From Bacteroidia bacterium (GTDB lineage Bacteria > Bacteroidota > Bacteroidia > Cytophagales > Cyclobacteriaceae), in NCBI GenBank assembly GCA_030432655.1, contig JAUILA010000001.1, positions 310,001 through 374,000 of the forward strand: a stretch of DNA of 64,000 nucleotides, written 5' to 3'. Shown piece by piece: positions 36,687-45,826 of this stretch (positions are counted from its first letter, which is position 1; every line of letters begins with the position of its first letter). The translations under genes were made by a program, and so were the position numbers. The notes below the pieces were generated by a model. That model was not told where the DNA came from. It worked only from the letters and a program-made list of their open reading frames with translations, and did no database searches.

Positions 36687-39347
36687 TTACTCTGACCGGA
36701 GTGAGTTGACAGGGTTATGCGAGGAGGCTCGTAGTGTATGATAACTGATCACAGCAATGGCTATACCGATTGCCAAAACTGCGCTCACCAGGAATTGCCA
36801 GAATGAAATATCGATCCGGTAGGCAAAATCGGCCAGCCACCTGCTCATAAGCCAGTAAACGACAGGAACAGAAAGTACAAATCCGACTGAAAGCTGGATA
36901 ACAATGTTGCCGGTCAGCGAACGGAAAATATCCGTCCACGATGCCCCGACTACTTTACGTATACTTATCTCCTTAAGTTTGGCATTAACCATGAGAATGG
37001 TCAATCCAAGGAGTCCCATACAGGCTATGACGATTGACAGGACAGTGGCGGCAAGCATCATTTGCTGAAGTCTTTTTTCCCTGGCATACTGGTATCTCAT
37101 GTTCTCTTCAATTATACTGAAGGAGAGCTCCTGGTCAGGAAAGACTTCTTTCCAGATATTCTCCAGTTCATCCCCCACCCGCGAAAGGGGTTTGCCATCA
37201 TATTTAAAGACCAGTTTAGGTGCCGGAAATTCTCCGTACATTATATCACTGATTCCTTCCGTAACAATTTGTGGGTTTTCAACGATAATGAGCGGCTCGA
37301 TCCGGTCATGCATGGATGAAAAATGAAAATCCTTCACAACACCGATAATCCGGTGGTCATCAAAATCGTCGTTGGGGATCTCTTTATTGACCGGATCCTG
37401 AAGACCGAAATACGTGGCAGCGGTTTCGTTAATAATAAGTCCCTGGGCTGCATCAGCCGGATTGTCCTCGATGAAAGGCCGGCCCTCTGCCATTTCAATG
37501 GAGAATGTTTCAAAATAGCCTGGATTAACAATCAGGAGTCTTGCTTCCCGGTACTGATCCTTGTTATCGCGGAATCCGATGGTAGTCCAGCCTCCCCCGC
37601 CGAAGGCATGCGAACCGATGCCGACGTCACTGATTTCCGGTATGCTATTCAGCTTATCAACAACCACATTACTCCCTTCCATAGTATTGTTGAACAACTG
37701 CACCAGATTTCTGGCGGTTGGGTCCGGTGGGAGTCTTGCTTCGATAGTCGCCGTATAATCTATGCCCAGGTCACTGGTCTGGACATAGGTGAGTTGTTCA
37801 TTCATGATCAGGGTGGATGAGATCAGGAAGGCGGTAATCATAAACTGGAGGACAACAATTCCTTTTCTGAAAAACAGATTCCGTCCTGTTTTGGCTTTGC
37901 CCCGAAATACATCGGTTGTTCGCCATCTGGCCAGGACCATACCCGGGTAGAATCCGGACAGAACACCTAATATCAAAATAAGTGCCACAAGGACCAGGAT
38001 GTGCCACCATTCAAATGTATAGGAAACCCCGGCATCTGTGAGCAGGTTGAACAGGGGCATCAGCAGCCAGGCAGCCAGCACCCCAATCAGGGCGGCAATT
38101 CCCACTGTCAGCATACTTTCAGTCAGGTGCTGGCGGATCAAAGAAGGCTGAAATGCCCCCATCACTTTCCGAATTCCCACTTCCATAAAGCGGTTAGTGC
38201 TCTGAGCAAGCGACATCGTAATAAAATTCAGACAAGCAATCGTAAGCACAAGAATAGCTATGGCAGCCAGGATGTATACTTCGGCCTTATTTCCCACTGG
38301 CATCAGCCCGCGTGGAATATCCTGATTCAGGTGAATGTCAGTCAGCGGTTGGAAGCCGATATTATATTCTCCCTGACCAACGCGATCGCCAAGAACTTTC
38401 ATTACCGTGTTCTGGATCGATTCTTCGACAGATGTGATATCTTCATTTTGCCTGACCAGCACATACGTTTCAGGAATTACGGTAAACCAGGCCTCCAGTG
38501 CTGACTCGCCGTAAATATCCCGCTTGTTCATCATAGAAATAGCCATGTCAAGCTGAAAGCCCGTATTTTCCGGAAGATCCTCCAGCACTGCAGCAACGAC
38601 AAATGGCCGCTGTTCGCCGTCCATATCCAAAAGCAACGTTTTGCCAAGCGCTTCCCCCGACCCGAAATATTTTGCGGCATACGATTCGGAGAGGACAATA
38701 TTAGAGGGAGAGAATAGCGGATCAGACTGATTGTTGGTCACGAATGGAAAATCAAAAACGCTGAAGAAGCCCGGGCCCAGCATGGTAATTTGCTCATTGA
38801 AACGCAAGTCATTGTAATCAACCTGCATATTTCTCGTGTCGTATTGAATCACATGTTCAAACTGAGAGAAGTTGTCGGTGAGGAATTCGTTAAAAATAAA
38901 AGGAGTGGAAGTATTGAAGAAGACCTGGCCTTCACCGTAATCTTCCTTCAGCCATACCCGGTAGATATCGGAAGACCGTTCATGAAAACGATCGAATGTC
39001 AGTTCCCGCTGAACGTAAAGTCCAAGGAGAATAAAACAGGTTATTCCCAGGACCAGGCCCAGGATATTCAGAAAGCTGTTTAGTTTATGACGCAGCATCA
39101 GGCGCCAGGCGATCTTTAAATGGTTTGTTGTCATGTTTACTGAGTTTTTATTTGACCTTTTGATGACTGAATATCGCATAGACCTGATCACCAGCCACCA
39201 ATAATATAAATTTGCCTTTCGCTTTCCCCGTTCCCTGTATTTAAGCTCATATATCTCGTACAGGTCTCCCTGAAGATCCTCGAGAAATTCATCCTGGCAA
39301 TACCATTCCAGGAATCTGTCAGCCCGGGGTGGGGGTTGAGGTATCAT
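36687..39347 (-). CDS. MacB/FtsX-type ABC transporter permease with N-terminal prefix domain
   Basis: The 886-residue protein starts with a soluble permease-prefix domain (about 1-70: PPRADRFLEWYCQDEFLEDLQGDLYEIYELKYRERG). A membrane helix, a MacB-type periplasmic core, an FtsX domain (about 370-490), a second periplasmic core and a second FtsX domain (about 770-880) follow. Such permeases act in export or mechanotransmission with a separate ATPase, which is not found nearby. Its ATG overlaps the PadR-like gene stop (ATGA, 39344-39347), so it is under PadR control by context. Confidence 0.9.
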   Translation of the reverse strand: MIPQPPPRADRFLEWYCQDEFLEDLQGDLYEIYELKYRERGKRKANLYYWWLVIRSMRYSVIKRSNKNSVNMTTNHLKIAWRLMLRHKLNSFLNILGLVLGITCFILLGLYVQRELTFDRFHERSSDIYRVWLKEDYGEGQVFFNTSTPFIFNEFLTDNFSQFEHVIQYDTRNMQVDYNDLRFNEQITMLGPGFFSVFDFPFVTNNQSDPLFSPSNIVLSESYAAKYFGSGEALGKTLLLDMDGEQRPFVVAAVLEDLPENTGFQLDMAISMMNKRDIYGESALEAWFTVIPETYVLVRQNEDITSVEESIQNTVMKVLGDRVGQGEYNIGFQPLTDIHLNQDIPRGLMPVGNKAEVYILAAIAILVLTIACLNFITMSLAQSTNRFMEVGIRKVMGAFQPSLIRQHLTESMLTVGIAALIGVLAAWLLMPLFNLLTDAGVSYTFEWWHILVLVALILILGVLSGFYPGMVLARWRTTDVFRGKAKTGRNLFFRKGIVVLQFMITAFLISSTLIMNEQLTYVQTSDLGIDYTATIEARLPPDPTARNLVQLFNNTMEGSNVVVDKLNSIPEISDVGIGSHAFGGGGWTTIGFRDNKDQYREARLLIVNPGYFETFSIEMAEGRPFIEDNPADAAQGLIINETAATYFGLQDPVNKEIPNDDFDDHRIIGVVKDFHFSSMHDRIEPLIIVENPQIVTEGISDIMYGEFPAPKLVFKYDGKPLSRVGDELENIWKEVFPDQELSFSIIEENMRYQYAREKRLQQMMLAATVLSIVIACMGLLGLTILMVNAKLKEISIRKVVGASWTDIFRSLTGNIVIQLSVGFVLSVPVVYWLMSRWLADFAYRIDISFWQFLVSAVLAIGIAIAVISYHTLRASSHNPVNSLRSE

Positions 39348-39679
39348 ATTCCTGCAAATGTGAGGCGGGGAAGCTTCTGGTATAACCTTGAGCGTACGGC
39401 CATTATTTCATCGAGGATGCTTCTCCCGGCGTCAGTGAGGTGGAAGAATCGTTTCCGCCGGCCACCCCGTTCGGCAGTGGCTCCACCCATGGAGGACATG
39501 ACCAGTCCTTTTTTTTCCAGTCGGCGAAGTACCGCATGCACGGCTGTTACGTCTAAATTTCGCCCGGTTTCCTCGTGGATAAGTGCATGAATAGGTACGG
39601 CGTATGCACCCTGCTCATAAAGTCCGCCAACCGCGAGAAGCACCAGTTCTTCGAGTTCGCCAATAGAAATTTCCCTCAT
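39344..39679 (-). CDS. PadR-family transcriptional regulator
   Basis: The 111-residue winged-helix protein (from the ATG at 39679; an earlier possible start at 39709 lies inside the operator-like palindrome) has the PadR pattern GELEELVLLAVGGLYEQGAYAVPIHALI, then TAVHAVLRRLEKKGLVMSSMGG and RRKRFFHLTDAGR. PadR proteins usually repress their own operon. Coupling with the permease gene is the well-known PadR/permease pairing of Bacteroidota. Confidence 0.9.
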   Translation of the reverse strand: MREISIGELEELVLLAVGGLYEQGAYAVPIHALIHEETGRNLDVTAVHAVLRRLEKKGLVMSSMGGATAERGGRRKRFFHLTDAGRSILDEIMAVRSRLYQKLPRLTFAGI

Positions 39680-39693
39680 TATAACCTTGTTTG

Positions 39694-39709
39694 TTGTACA
39701 TAGATACAA
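39694..39709 (-). promoter_or_regulatory. Inverted repeat, probable PadR operator
   Basis: TTGTA and TACAA face each other across 6 nt, starting 15 nt upstream of the padR-like ATG. A near -7 element (TATTATTTG on the minus strand, one base longer than consensus) lies directly behind. Position and symmetry fit autorepression. PadR sites in other species often contain ATGT/ACAT halves, so this is plausible but not proved. Confidence 0.45.
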
Positions 39710-39750
39710 ATAATATTTTTATTTTATGTTCTTTTGTACAAGAAATTGAA

Positions 39751-39783
39751 ATAAAAAAGCCCTGCATGCTAAAATGCAGGGCT
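39751..39783 (-). terminator. Rho-independent terminator of the lipoprotein gene at 39811
   Basis: A 10-bp stem (AGCCCTGCAT 39758-39767 and ATGCAGGGCT 39774-39783) with a 6-nt loop is followed on the minus strand by TTTTTTAT. It lies 28 nt past the stop of the lipoprotein gene and upstream of the PadR promoter region, so it isolates the two units. Confidence 0.9.
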
Positions 39784-39810
39784 GTACTATTAAGATGTCA
39801 GGAATTGTTA

Positions 39811-40908
39811 TTATTCCACTTCCTCTTCATCATCACTCAGGCCTGGTCCGCAAACTTCCGCATGCGCAATCACCCAGATATCCTCATCACCATCTACGGT
39901 GAAGGTGTGCGAGTAGGAAGTGAGTTCGCCCATGTCCTCTACGGTCCAGCCGTATTGTCCGGGAGCAGTCGTTGTCGGCTCATCATTACTTACATAAATA
40001 TGTATCACCTCCATCGTATTGCTTCCTGAAAGGTCATAAGTAACAGTTACTTCGTCGCCATCAACTTCAACGGTGAGTGTACCCACCAGCGTACCTTTGT
40101 TGATGTCATTCCTACCGGCACCTGCGTAAATGTTGTATTCATATTTGCCGTCTTCCGTAAAGAGTCCTGCCCATCCCCAGTTATTTCCGATTCCAAGCGA
40201 AGGATGTCCGTCAGGGTTGGCATTGTTTTTATCAGTAAAGACGTAGCCCATATCTGCAGGGAACTTGGCATAAGCGGTCTGGCAACCGATTTCACCTTCA
40301 TCTTCGCAGCACTGCGGCGTGTACATATCATACCACCAGGGGGCTGAGCCGTCTACAAATTGGTTTCCACCGTAAGCGGTTAATTTTACGATTCCTCCGC
40401 CATCGATTTCATAATCCACATAGGCTGCAATGAACAAATAGAGTTCCTGTACGCCGCATTCATTGTTGTAGCCTTCAATGTCGGCCAATGGAATAGTAAA
40501 GGTATATTCCATGTCGCCTGCATAAATTTTGTAATCGTAATTGTCAGGATTGAGATCAGGGAAATTCCATTCATTTACCGGAATATCGGCCTGGTTAACG
40601 CCCACCCAAACGAGAATATTGGGATCAAGGTTGGCATCAAACCCGGCATCCGAAGCGACTGTCACGTACAGATACATATCATCATTGGACACGGTGACGT
40701 CCCCGGCAGGACGGTCTTCAAAGGGATCAAATTGGAGAGGGAAGGTATACGGCTCTGCGCAAACCTGCGAAGAACCATTGTCAATAGCGGCGGCAATTCC
40801 ATTGTCACCGGAAGCAACCGGGTTAACAATGTCGGATTCCGTACTTTCACAGGCAAACAGCGCTAATCCGAACAACGCCATCAACCAATAGTTAAGTTTC
40901 ATTTTCAT
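39811..40908 (-). CDS. Secreted lipoprotein of unknown function, acidic
   Basis: The 365-residue protein has a lipoprotein signal (ALFGLALFAC, Cys20). The mature part is beta-rich, with a possible N-terminal carbohydrate-binding or DOMON-like fold (NDDMYLYVTVASDAGFDANLDPNILVWVG) and a C-terminal beta domain of about 150 residues starting near ANPDGHPSLGIGNNWGWAGLF. It ends in a strongly acidic tail (SDDEEEVE). Conserved cysteines (VCAEP, ECG, CCEDEGEIGC) suggest disulfides. I do not recognise a family. It has its own terminator and a 443-nt AT-rich upstream region with palindromes. Confidence 0.82.
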   Translation of the reverse strand: MKMKLNYWLMALFGLALFACESTESDIVNPVASGDNGIAAAIDNGSSQVCAEPYTFPLQFDPFEDRPAGDVTVSNDDMYLYVTVASDAGFDANLDPNILVWVGVNQADIPVNEWNFPDLNPDNYDYKIYAGDMEYTFTIPLADIEGYNNECGVQELYLFIAAYVDYEIDGGGIVKLTAYGGNQFVDGSAPWWYDMYTPQCCEDEGEIGCQTAYAKFPADMGYVFTDKNNANPDGHPSLGIGNNWGWAGLFTEDGKYEYNIYAGAGRNDINKGTLVGTLTVEVDGDEVTVTYDLSGSNTMEVIHIYVSNDEPTTTAPGQYGWTVEDMGELTSYSHTFTVDGDEDIWVIAHAEVCGPGLSDDEEEVE

Positions 40909-41069
40909 TTCGATAACATTTTTGGTTTAATTCTCTACTAAATCTTACATACATAGAAAAAGTAACCCAGCATGTGGATTATTTTTTCTGCACCTACTAT
41001 GTTTACCTGGTTATTGCATGGAAGAAATATCCAATGCTTTCGTAATGTAATTATATAAATTGTAATTTC

Positions 41070-41095
41070 ATAATTCTTATAGCTAATAGAATTAT
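41070..41095. promoter_or_regulatory. Inverted repeat in AT-rich region
   Basis: ATAATTCT (41070-41077) and AGAATTAT (41088-41095) are perfect 8-bp arms with a 10-nt spacer, giving an 18-nt centre-to-centre period (about two helical turns). That suits a dimeric regulator upstream of the lipoprotein gene. Confidence 0.35.
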
Positions 41096-41239
41096 ATTGC
41101 ATGTCCCATTTTGGGAAGTATTGATAAAGCTAATATTTGATATGATTATATCAATATAAGAACAAAATCATTTCATTCTTTTAAGTTATATTCTTATTAA
41201 ATTACAAGGGTGAAATGTTCCATTCGGAACGACGCATTT

Positions 41240-41272
41240 CAAACGTTTGCAGTGTTGATAAAAAAACGTTTG
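41240..41272. promoter_or_regulatory. Paired AAACGTTT palindromes, LacI-type operator-like
   Basis: CAAACGTTTG (41240-41249) and AAACGTTTG (41264-41272) repeat the same palindromic core 23 bp apart, placing them on about the same face of the helix. AAACGTTT with a central CG is the typical core of LacI/PurR-family operators. No LacI-type gene is in this window. Confidence 0.4.
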
Positions 41273-41351
41273 AATTGTGTGATTTTTAATACTGATACAC
41301 TAAAATTATTGTAATTTTTATTATCTGAAATTTATTTATTACATAAGGTTT

Positions 41352-41492
41352 TCAACGATCTGTAAAAAAGACGAGGGCAATTGCCGCGAAACCAATACCC
41401 GTAAAAGCAGGGGCCCAGATGCCCATACTGTACGACAAATAAAATAATATGACGGAAAGGATAAGGAGGAGGGAGGCTACGGTAGTTTTCAT
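41352..41492 (-). CDS. 46-residue membrane mini-protein with two hydrophobic segments
   Basis: On the minus strand an ATG at 41492 opens a 46-codon frame ending in TGA (41352-41354). The product begins MKTTVASLLLILSVILFYLS, continues through a short loop (YSMGIWAPAF) and has a second hydrophobic segment (GIGFAAIALVFF) ending TDR. The composition, the two helices and the good start support a real gene, although it is short. It lies 78 nt after the porin gene on the same strand. Its function is unknown; small two-helix proteins often modulate larger membrane partners. Confidence 0.6.
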   Translation of the reverse strand: MKTTVASLLLILSVILFYLSYSMGIWAPAFTGIGFAAIALVFFTDR

Positions 41493-41570
41493 GACAGGTG
41501 ATTGTTGGTTGCAGCTATAATTTACGTAATCCTTCTGTATACCTGTCAGTTATGTGTGAAATGATTAAGA

Positions 41571-42890
41571 TCAAAAACCTGCCTGTACCTGGAGTACTGC
41601 CATTCCTTTTCTCGCATCGAATACAAGATTATTGTCCTGTTCTGTAAAAACCGGCCTGCTTTGATACATAAAGCTTATTTTGCCATTGTGTGTCCCGTGA
41701 ACCAGGAAATTGAATCCGAGTTCGTACATGGCCATATTTCCGTCAATGCGGTCGTAATCACTAAGCTGCAACGAAGCGAAAGGTTGAAGTTTCCCATTTC
41801 TCGTGAGTAAATCTTCTCCAAAAAGAAATCCGGCTTGCGCATAGAAAGTGGATCCGCTTCCATGCATGGGAAAGGCATTGCCAAATGAACCACGTTCAGA
41901 GGGTAACCCACCCCCGGTGGCTGCGTTATTCACCCCTAGATACCGTATGTATCCGTCACCGTAATTAGCATGGGTATAGCCTGCATATGCTGTCAGGGCT
42001 CCTGTGTCGCCCACGGGCTTATCAACAAAAACATCCAGTCCAATGATCGTCATGTCTTCAAATATGGTGGCACCCGATCCGTCTTCCGCCCATGTCGCTT
42101 CAGGCTGGTGAATAAATCCTGCGCCGATATTAAATACAGATTTCTCGCCGAGGTAGGTACCAGCCTGGTAAGGGGTCAGATTGGATTCCTTATCCATAAA
42201 CATATATCTAAAGTACCCGTGAAATTGCTTCGAGGGAGCCTCACCGGAAAAAGTAAAATTAGGACCGCTCGGCTCACTGTCATCTTGTAGTCCGATCACT
42301 TCCATAGGCTGGGAAAGTACCATGCGATAATCCAGCCTGCCCAGCTGACCTTTCGCATATACACTCAGTTTTCTCAGAAACTGATCATTTACACCATTGG
42401 TGGCCTGCAAAAAAAGCGGGGCATCAAGTGTCATGATCGAACCAATGCTGGGCGTTGAGTATCTCAGGGTGCCGCCCCATGCCGTCAGTCCGCCACCAAG
42501 TGATAACTTTTCTCCGGCAATCCGGTACTCCACCAGGGCGTCATGAAAAAACGCCCCGGCAAATTTGGCACTGTGGTAATTGAAGTTATTCATTCCAAAC
42601 TGCGTATAGAAAAACACTTTGTCTGTCAGCTGTCCGTATACCTGGAACCGAAGCCGCCTTATACTTATTTCGGTATAATTATCCTCCGGAGTACCAAAAA
42701 TTGTTGATCCGGGATTCATGGATGTATTGCGCAGCCAGATCTGGGCGAGTCCGGTAACTCGTACGTAATGGTCACCTGCTTCATTAAGGGAAAACTGAAC
42801 GGGCTTCATGGTATTGTCTTCATTCTCCTGTCCGTTAACAGAATGAATTACCATAAGGAAGAGGAAAAAAATCAGGAATATGTTTTTCAT
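41571..42890 (-). CDS. Porin-like outer-membrane protein
   Basis: The 439-residue protein has a signal peptide (ending HSVNGQ). Its amphipathic strands resemble OprP/phosphate-selective-type porins: VRVTGLAQIWLRN, ISIRRLRFQVYGQLTDKVFFYTQFG, HDALVEYRIAGEKLSLGGGLTAWGG, and a C-terminal strand ending in Phe (VLQVQAGF), the usual barrel-insertion signal. The substrate is unknown. The small ORF at 42918 lies 28 nt upstream and the 46-residue membrane gene follows downstream on the same strand. Confidence 0.88.
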   Translation of the reverse strand: MKNIFLIFFLFLMVIHSVNGQENEDNTMKPVQFSLNEAGDHYVRVTGLAQIWLRNTSMNPGSTIFGTPEDNYTEISIRRLRFQVYGQLTDKVFFYTQFGMNNFNYHSAKFAGAFFHDALVEYRIAGEKLSLGGGLTAWGGTLRYSTPSIGSIMTLDAPLFLQATNGVNDQFLRKLSVYAKGQLGRLDYRMVLSQPMEVIGLQDDSEPSGPNFTFSGEAPSKQFHGYFRYMFMDKESNLTPYQAGTYLGEKSVFNIGAGFIHQPEATWAEDGSGATIFEDMTIIGLDVFVDKPVGDTGALTAYAGYTHANYGDGYIRYLGVNNAATGGGLPSERGSFGNAFPMHGSGSTFYAQAGFLFGEDLLTRNGKLQPFASLQLSDYDRIDGNMAMYELGFNFLVHGTHNGKISFMYQSRPVFTEQDNNLVFDARKGMAVLQVQAGF

Positions 42891-42917
42891 TACGGATGAA
42901 CTTTCATTAAACAGGCG

Positions 42918-43127
42918 TTAAGTTACAAATCTTGAAATGATTACTTCAGTATCCTGATAATTCGTCCGGTAATAGATTGCAGGTAGTTTATGGGAAAATT
43001 CCTGTTTCATTTCATATTCATGGAGCCGGTTCTGCATTGAATTGATAGCTTCCTCCAATTCGTTCATACTTAACATAATTTTCTCATCAAATTCATCAGC
43101 GGTGATTGCATTCAAATTCTTTAGCAT
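42918..43127 (-). CDS. Small hypothetical protein with coiled-coil segment
   Basis: The 69-residue frame starts with ATG at 43127 (MLKNLNAITADEFDEKIMLSMNELEEAINSMQNRLHEYEMKQEF). It is charged and helical with a probable short coiled coil at about residues 15-45, and has no signal peptide. It lies 28 nt upstream of the porin gene, in the same direction. No family is recognised, and it could be a chance ORF. Confidence 0.5.
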   Translation of the reverse strand: MLKNLNAITADEFDEKIMLSMNELEEAINSMQNRLHEYEMKQEFSHKLPAIYYRTNYQDTEVIISRFVT

Positions 43128-43199
43128 AAGTATACTCTTGATCCGGCAGAATGGACCCCGAATGGTATCGGCTTTTTATAAAAATCTCTGGAAGGTTGA

Positions 43200-44273
43200 T
43201 TAAAAAATGTGGGTTTGTCCGATACCGCTGACTTTTTGTTCATGCGTTAGCAGCCAGCGTTTCCTGGCCAATCCGCCGGCATACCCGGTAAGCTTTCCGG
43301 ACGATCCCAGAACGCGGTGACAGGGAACCACTATGGCGATGCGGTTCATTCCATTGGCCCTGGCAACCGCGCGCACTGCTGCCGGTTCACCCATGGCCTG
43401 TGCCTGTGCCAGATAGGACCGGGTTTCACCGTATGGAATCTGGTTCAGCTGGTTCCAGACCTTTTGCTGAAAAGGGGTTCCTGGCGTTTCCAGTGGCAAA
43501 TCAAATTTTGTACGGCCTCCATCGAAATACTCTTCCACCTGCTGGCGGGTTTGCTCTGTAATGGCGTTGCTTCCCGGAATTATATTCGCCTGCAGCCTTT
43601 TTGAAAGGTCCCTGAATTCAGTTTCAAGCATTCTCCTGTCTGTAAATTCAAGCAGGCATAATGCGTTTTCCGTAGCTGCTGCATACATCGGACCCAGTGG
43701 CGTGGGGAAACGTTCCAGCAGGATAAGCCGTATCCCGTCTGCACGGGAGGGACTCGAATTCAGTTTGTTTTTGAACGAGTGGGTAAATCCACTGATGGAG
43801 TCATACCCCGAGTCAAACGCTGAATCAGTCACTTTTCTTCCTTTTTTGAGGGATTCATAAGCGGTGTTCAGGCGGATCATCCGCTGGTAGGCCTGAAACG
43901 TCATCCCCATATTTTCATTGAACCACCTTCGGATACGGGAGGGAGAAATATTCATTCCGCGCAGGTCACGGTCGGCAATCTTTTGCTGAGGACTGGCTGA
44001 AATCATTCCGAGTAATTCCCTGACTTCCTCCGGGGGCGTGCCTGTATTTTCATCAGGCCTGCAGACGCGGCACGGCCGGTACCCATGCCGCAAGGCCTCT
44101 TTCACATTCTCCAGGAATGATACATTTTCTATTCGCGGCTTCCTGGCCCGGCAGGAGGCTATACAAAATATCCCTGTTGTATTCACCCCGGCATAGAAGA
44201 TACCATTGTACTGGCTGTCTTTTCTTACCAGGGCCTCATAATATTCACTGATTTTATGTTCGTCGGTAATCAT
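43200..44273 (-). CDS. ada: Ada-type bifunctional DNA alkylation-repair protein and regulator
   Basis: The protein has 357 residues from the ATG at 44273 (the frame extends to a TTG at 44285). The N-terminal Ada zinc domain has Cys37, Cys41, Cys68 and Cys71 (FCIASC and PCRVC), which repairs methylphosphotriesters. An AraC-type helix-turn-helix follows (about 90-175), then an O6-methylguanine-DNA methyltransferase domain with PCHRVLG near the C-terminus. Methylation of the first domain normally turns the protein into an activator of the ada regulon. It is the full-length form found in E. coli. Confidence 0.94.
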   Translation of the reverse strand: MITDEHKISEYYEALVRKDSQYNGIFYAGVNTTGIFCIASCRARKPRIENVSFLENVKEALRHGYRPCRVCRPDENTGTPPEEVRELLGMISASPQQKIADRDLRGMNISPSRIRRWFNENMGMTFQAYQRMIRLNTAYESLKKGRKVTDSAFDSGYDSISGFTHSFKNKLNSSPSRADGIRLILLERFPTPLGPMYAAATENALCLLEFTDRRMLETEFRDLSKRLQANIIPGSNAITEQTRQQVEEYFDGGRTKFDLPLETPGTPFQQKVWNQLNQIPYGETRSYLAQAQAMGEPAAVRAVARANGMNRIAIVVPCHRVLGSSGKLTGYAGGLARKRWLLTHEQKVSGIGQTHIF

Positions 44274-44333
44274 ATCATTGGGCAATTACCACAATTCAGT
44301 GCGATTAGTGCAACCGAAAACTGAACAACCAAT

Positions 44334-45803
44334 TTATTTTTTCCAGATCCCGTCGAAGGAAGAACCCATGTAGGAGCCCCACACCGGTTCACTGCTCATT
44401 TTAATTCCCAGGTTAATACGCTGTAATCTGAATCCGGAAAAGATAGACTCGTTGAACTCATCGGTCTGGTAGAGATTAACCAGGTCATAATATCCGTCCC
44501 CGTCCAGGTCACCGATCCATGGGGTGGAGGACCCGTTCGAGCCTGCCAGTATAGGTCCCAGCTGCTGGGTGATTTTATTCTGAAAATCAAACAGCACAAG
44601 GGTATTGCTGAATTTCACTTTTCCGGTGGCCGGATCCTTTTTAGGAAAATTGGTGTGAAGGATTACTTCATCGATGCCGTTATTGTCAATATCAACTGTC
44701 AGGGGCGACACAATCTGGTAATAGCCGATAGTGTCCCCTTTGATAATCTGACCGGATTTACCATCCACCACCAGGTTTACCGCAAATTCCTGGTCAGGCC
44801 AGATGCCTGTATTTACCGTTGTGAAGAAATCCGGTATGCCGTCCCCGTTGAGCTGTCCAACCGCCGGAGAAGCGTACCCTTCCGTGGAAGCATGACTGGC
44901 CGTCCATATCTTTTTCCTGGATTTGCCATTTATGGCTATCAGCCGGCCGTCTACCGAAAGGACGATGATGTCCGGGATTCCATCACCGGTAATATCCGCC
45001 AGAACCGGCGGAGCAATAAATCCGTTGGTCATGCTATCGGCCAGTTTGAGGCTGCCGGAGATGTCCCCGTCTTGTAATGCGCTGAGCCGAACCGCATATA
45101 ACGCACCTGCCAGCGTTTCACCACCTGTGCCATAAATCACCCAGGGGTCGCCGTCCCCGTCAAAATCATAAATGACCGGTGACAGGTAAGTTTCTTTTCC
45201 ATCAGGGACCGGTGCTTTGCTGATCAGCTCGCCACTTGCCCCGCTCACAAGGACGATATTGCCGGTCGGACGGTCAGGGTCATAAGGCGCCTTGGTTACA
45301 TCACCCCCATTGGAAATCAGGATGTCCCGAAAACCGTCATTATCCAGGTCCTGGATAAACTGAAGGTTATAAAAATTGTACCATCCCTGGCTACGCGCAT
45401 ACTGCGGATCATCTTTCTCTATAAAATTCCAGATTTCCTTTCCGGACTTTCCGTCGATCGCCTTAAGTACCCCGGAACGTCCATTGATAAAAATATCCAT
45501 AATGCCGTCTCCGGTGATATCCTGGAAATTGGCACTTCCGTAGATCTGGTCATAGGCGTGGGCAGTCCACAGAACCGCACCCGTTTTTCCATCCACCGCA
45601 ATCACGGCGCTGTCTGATGCGATGAATTCCTTTCGGCCCGCACCAAGGACAATGTCCCGTGTTCCGTCCCCGTTCAGGTCGGTAGCTCTTGGAGAGGAGA
45701 ATGATCCCAGGTTGTTGAATTCGGTCATCCATACCAGTTTTTCCTGCGCGTAAAGCGAACCGGCGGTGAGGTATGCAATTAGTATTGTGAATAATAGACG
45801 CAT
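44334..45803 (-). CDS. Exported FG-GAP/VCBS-type beta-propeller protein
   Basis: The 489-residue protein is counted from the ATG at 45803, which starts a clean signal peptide (MRLLFTILIAYLTAGSLYAQ). The earlier possible start at 45827 overlaps the -7 element and is rejected. The body repeats the calcium-binding motif D-x-[ND]-x-D-G-x-x-D (for example LNGDGTRDIVLG, ITGDGIMDIFING, LDNDGFRDILIS, IDNNGIDEVIL, LDGDGYYDLVNL), as in integrin-like propellers. It has no T9SS tail. The role is probably surface or periplasmic binding. Confidence 0.88.
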   Translation of the reverse strand: MRLLFTILIAYLTAGSLYAQEKLVWMTEFNNLGSFSSPRATDLNGDGTRDIVLGAGRKEFIASDSAVIAVDGKTGAVLWTAHAYDQIYGSANFQDITGDGIMDIFINGRSGVLKAIDGKSGKEIWNFIEKDDPQYARSQGWYNFYNLQFIQDLDNDGFRDILISNGGDVTKAPYDPDRPTGNIVLVSGASGELISKAPVPDGKETYLSPVIYDFDGDGDPWVIYGTGGETLAGALYAVRLSALQDGDISGSLKLADSMTNGFIAPPVLADITGDGIPDIIVLSVDGRLIAINGKSRKKIWTASHASTEGYASPAVGQLNGDGIPDFFTTVNTGIWPDQEFAVNLVVDGKSGQIIKGDTIGYYQIVSPLTVDIDNNGIDEVILHTNFPKKDPATGKVKFSNTLVLFDFQNKITQQLGPILAGSNGSSTPWIGDLDGDGYYDLVNLYQTDEFNESIFSGFRLQRINLGIKMSSEPVWGSYMGSSFDGIWKK

Positions 45804-45826
45804 GAATAATTCTCTTATTAGCAGCA

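Larger units (their letters stand above)
40909..41351. other. AT-rich regulatory region without a gene
   Basis: I see no gene in this stretch. It is far richer in A and T than its surroundings and holds several palindromes: ATAATTCT...AGAATTAT (41070-41095), TCCCA...TGGGA near 41104, GTTCC-ATTC-GGAAC (about 41217-41230) and two CAAACGTTTG-like sites (41240-41272). It separates the lipoprotein gene from the small membrane-protein gene, all on the minus strand, and is therefore a good candidate for the lipoprotein gene's control region. Confidence 0.55.
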
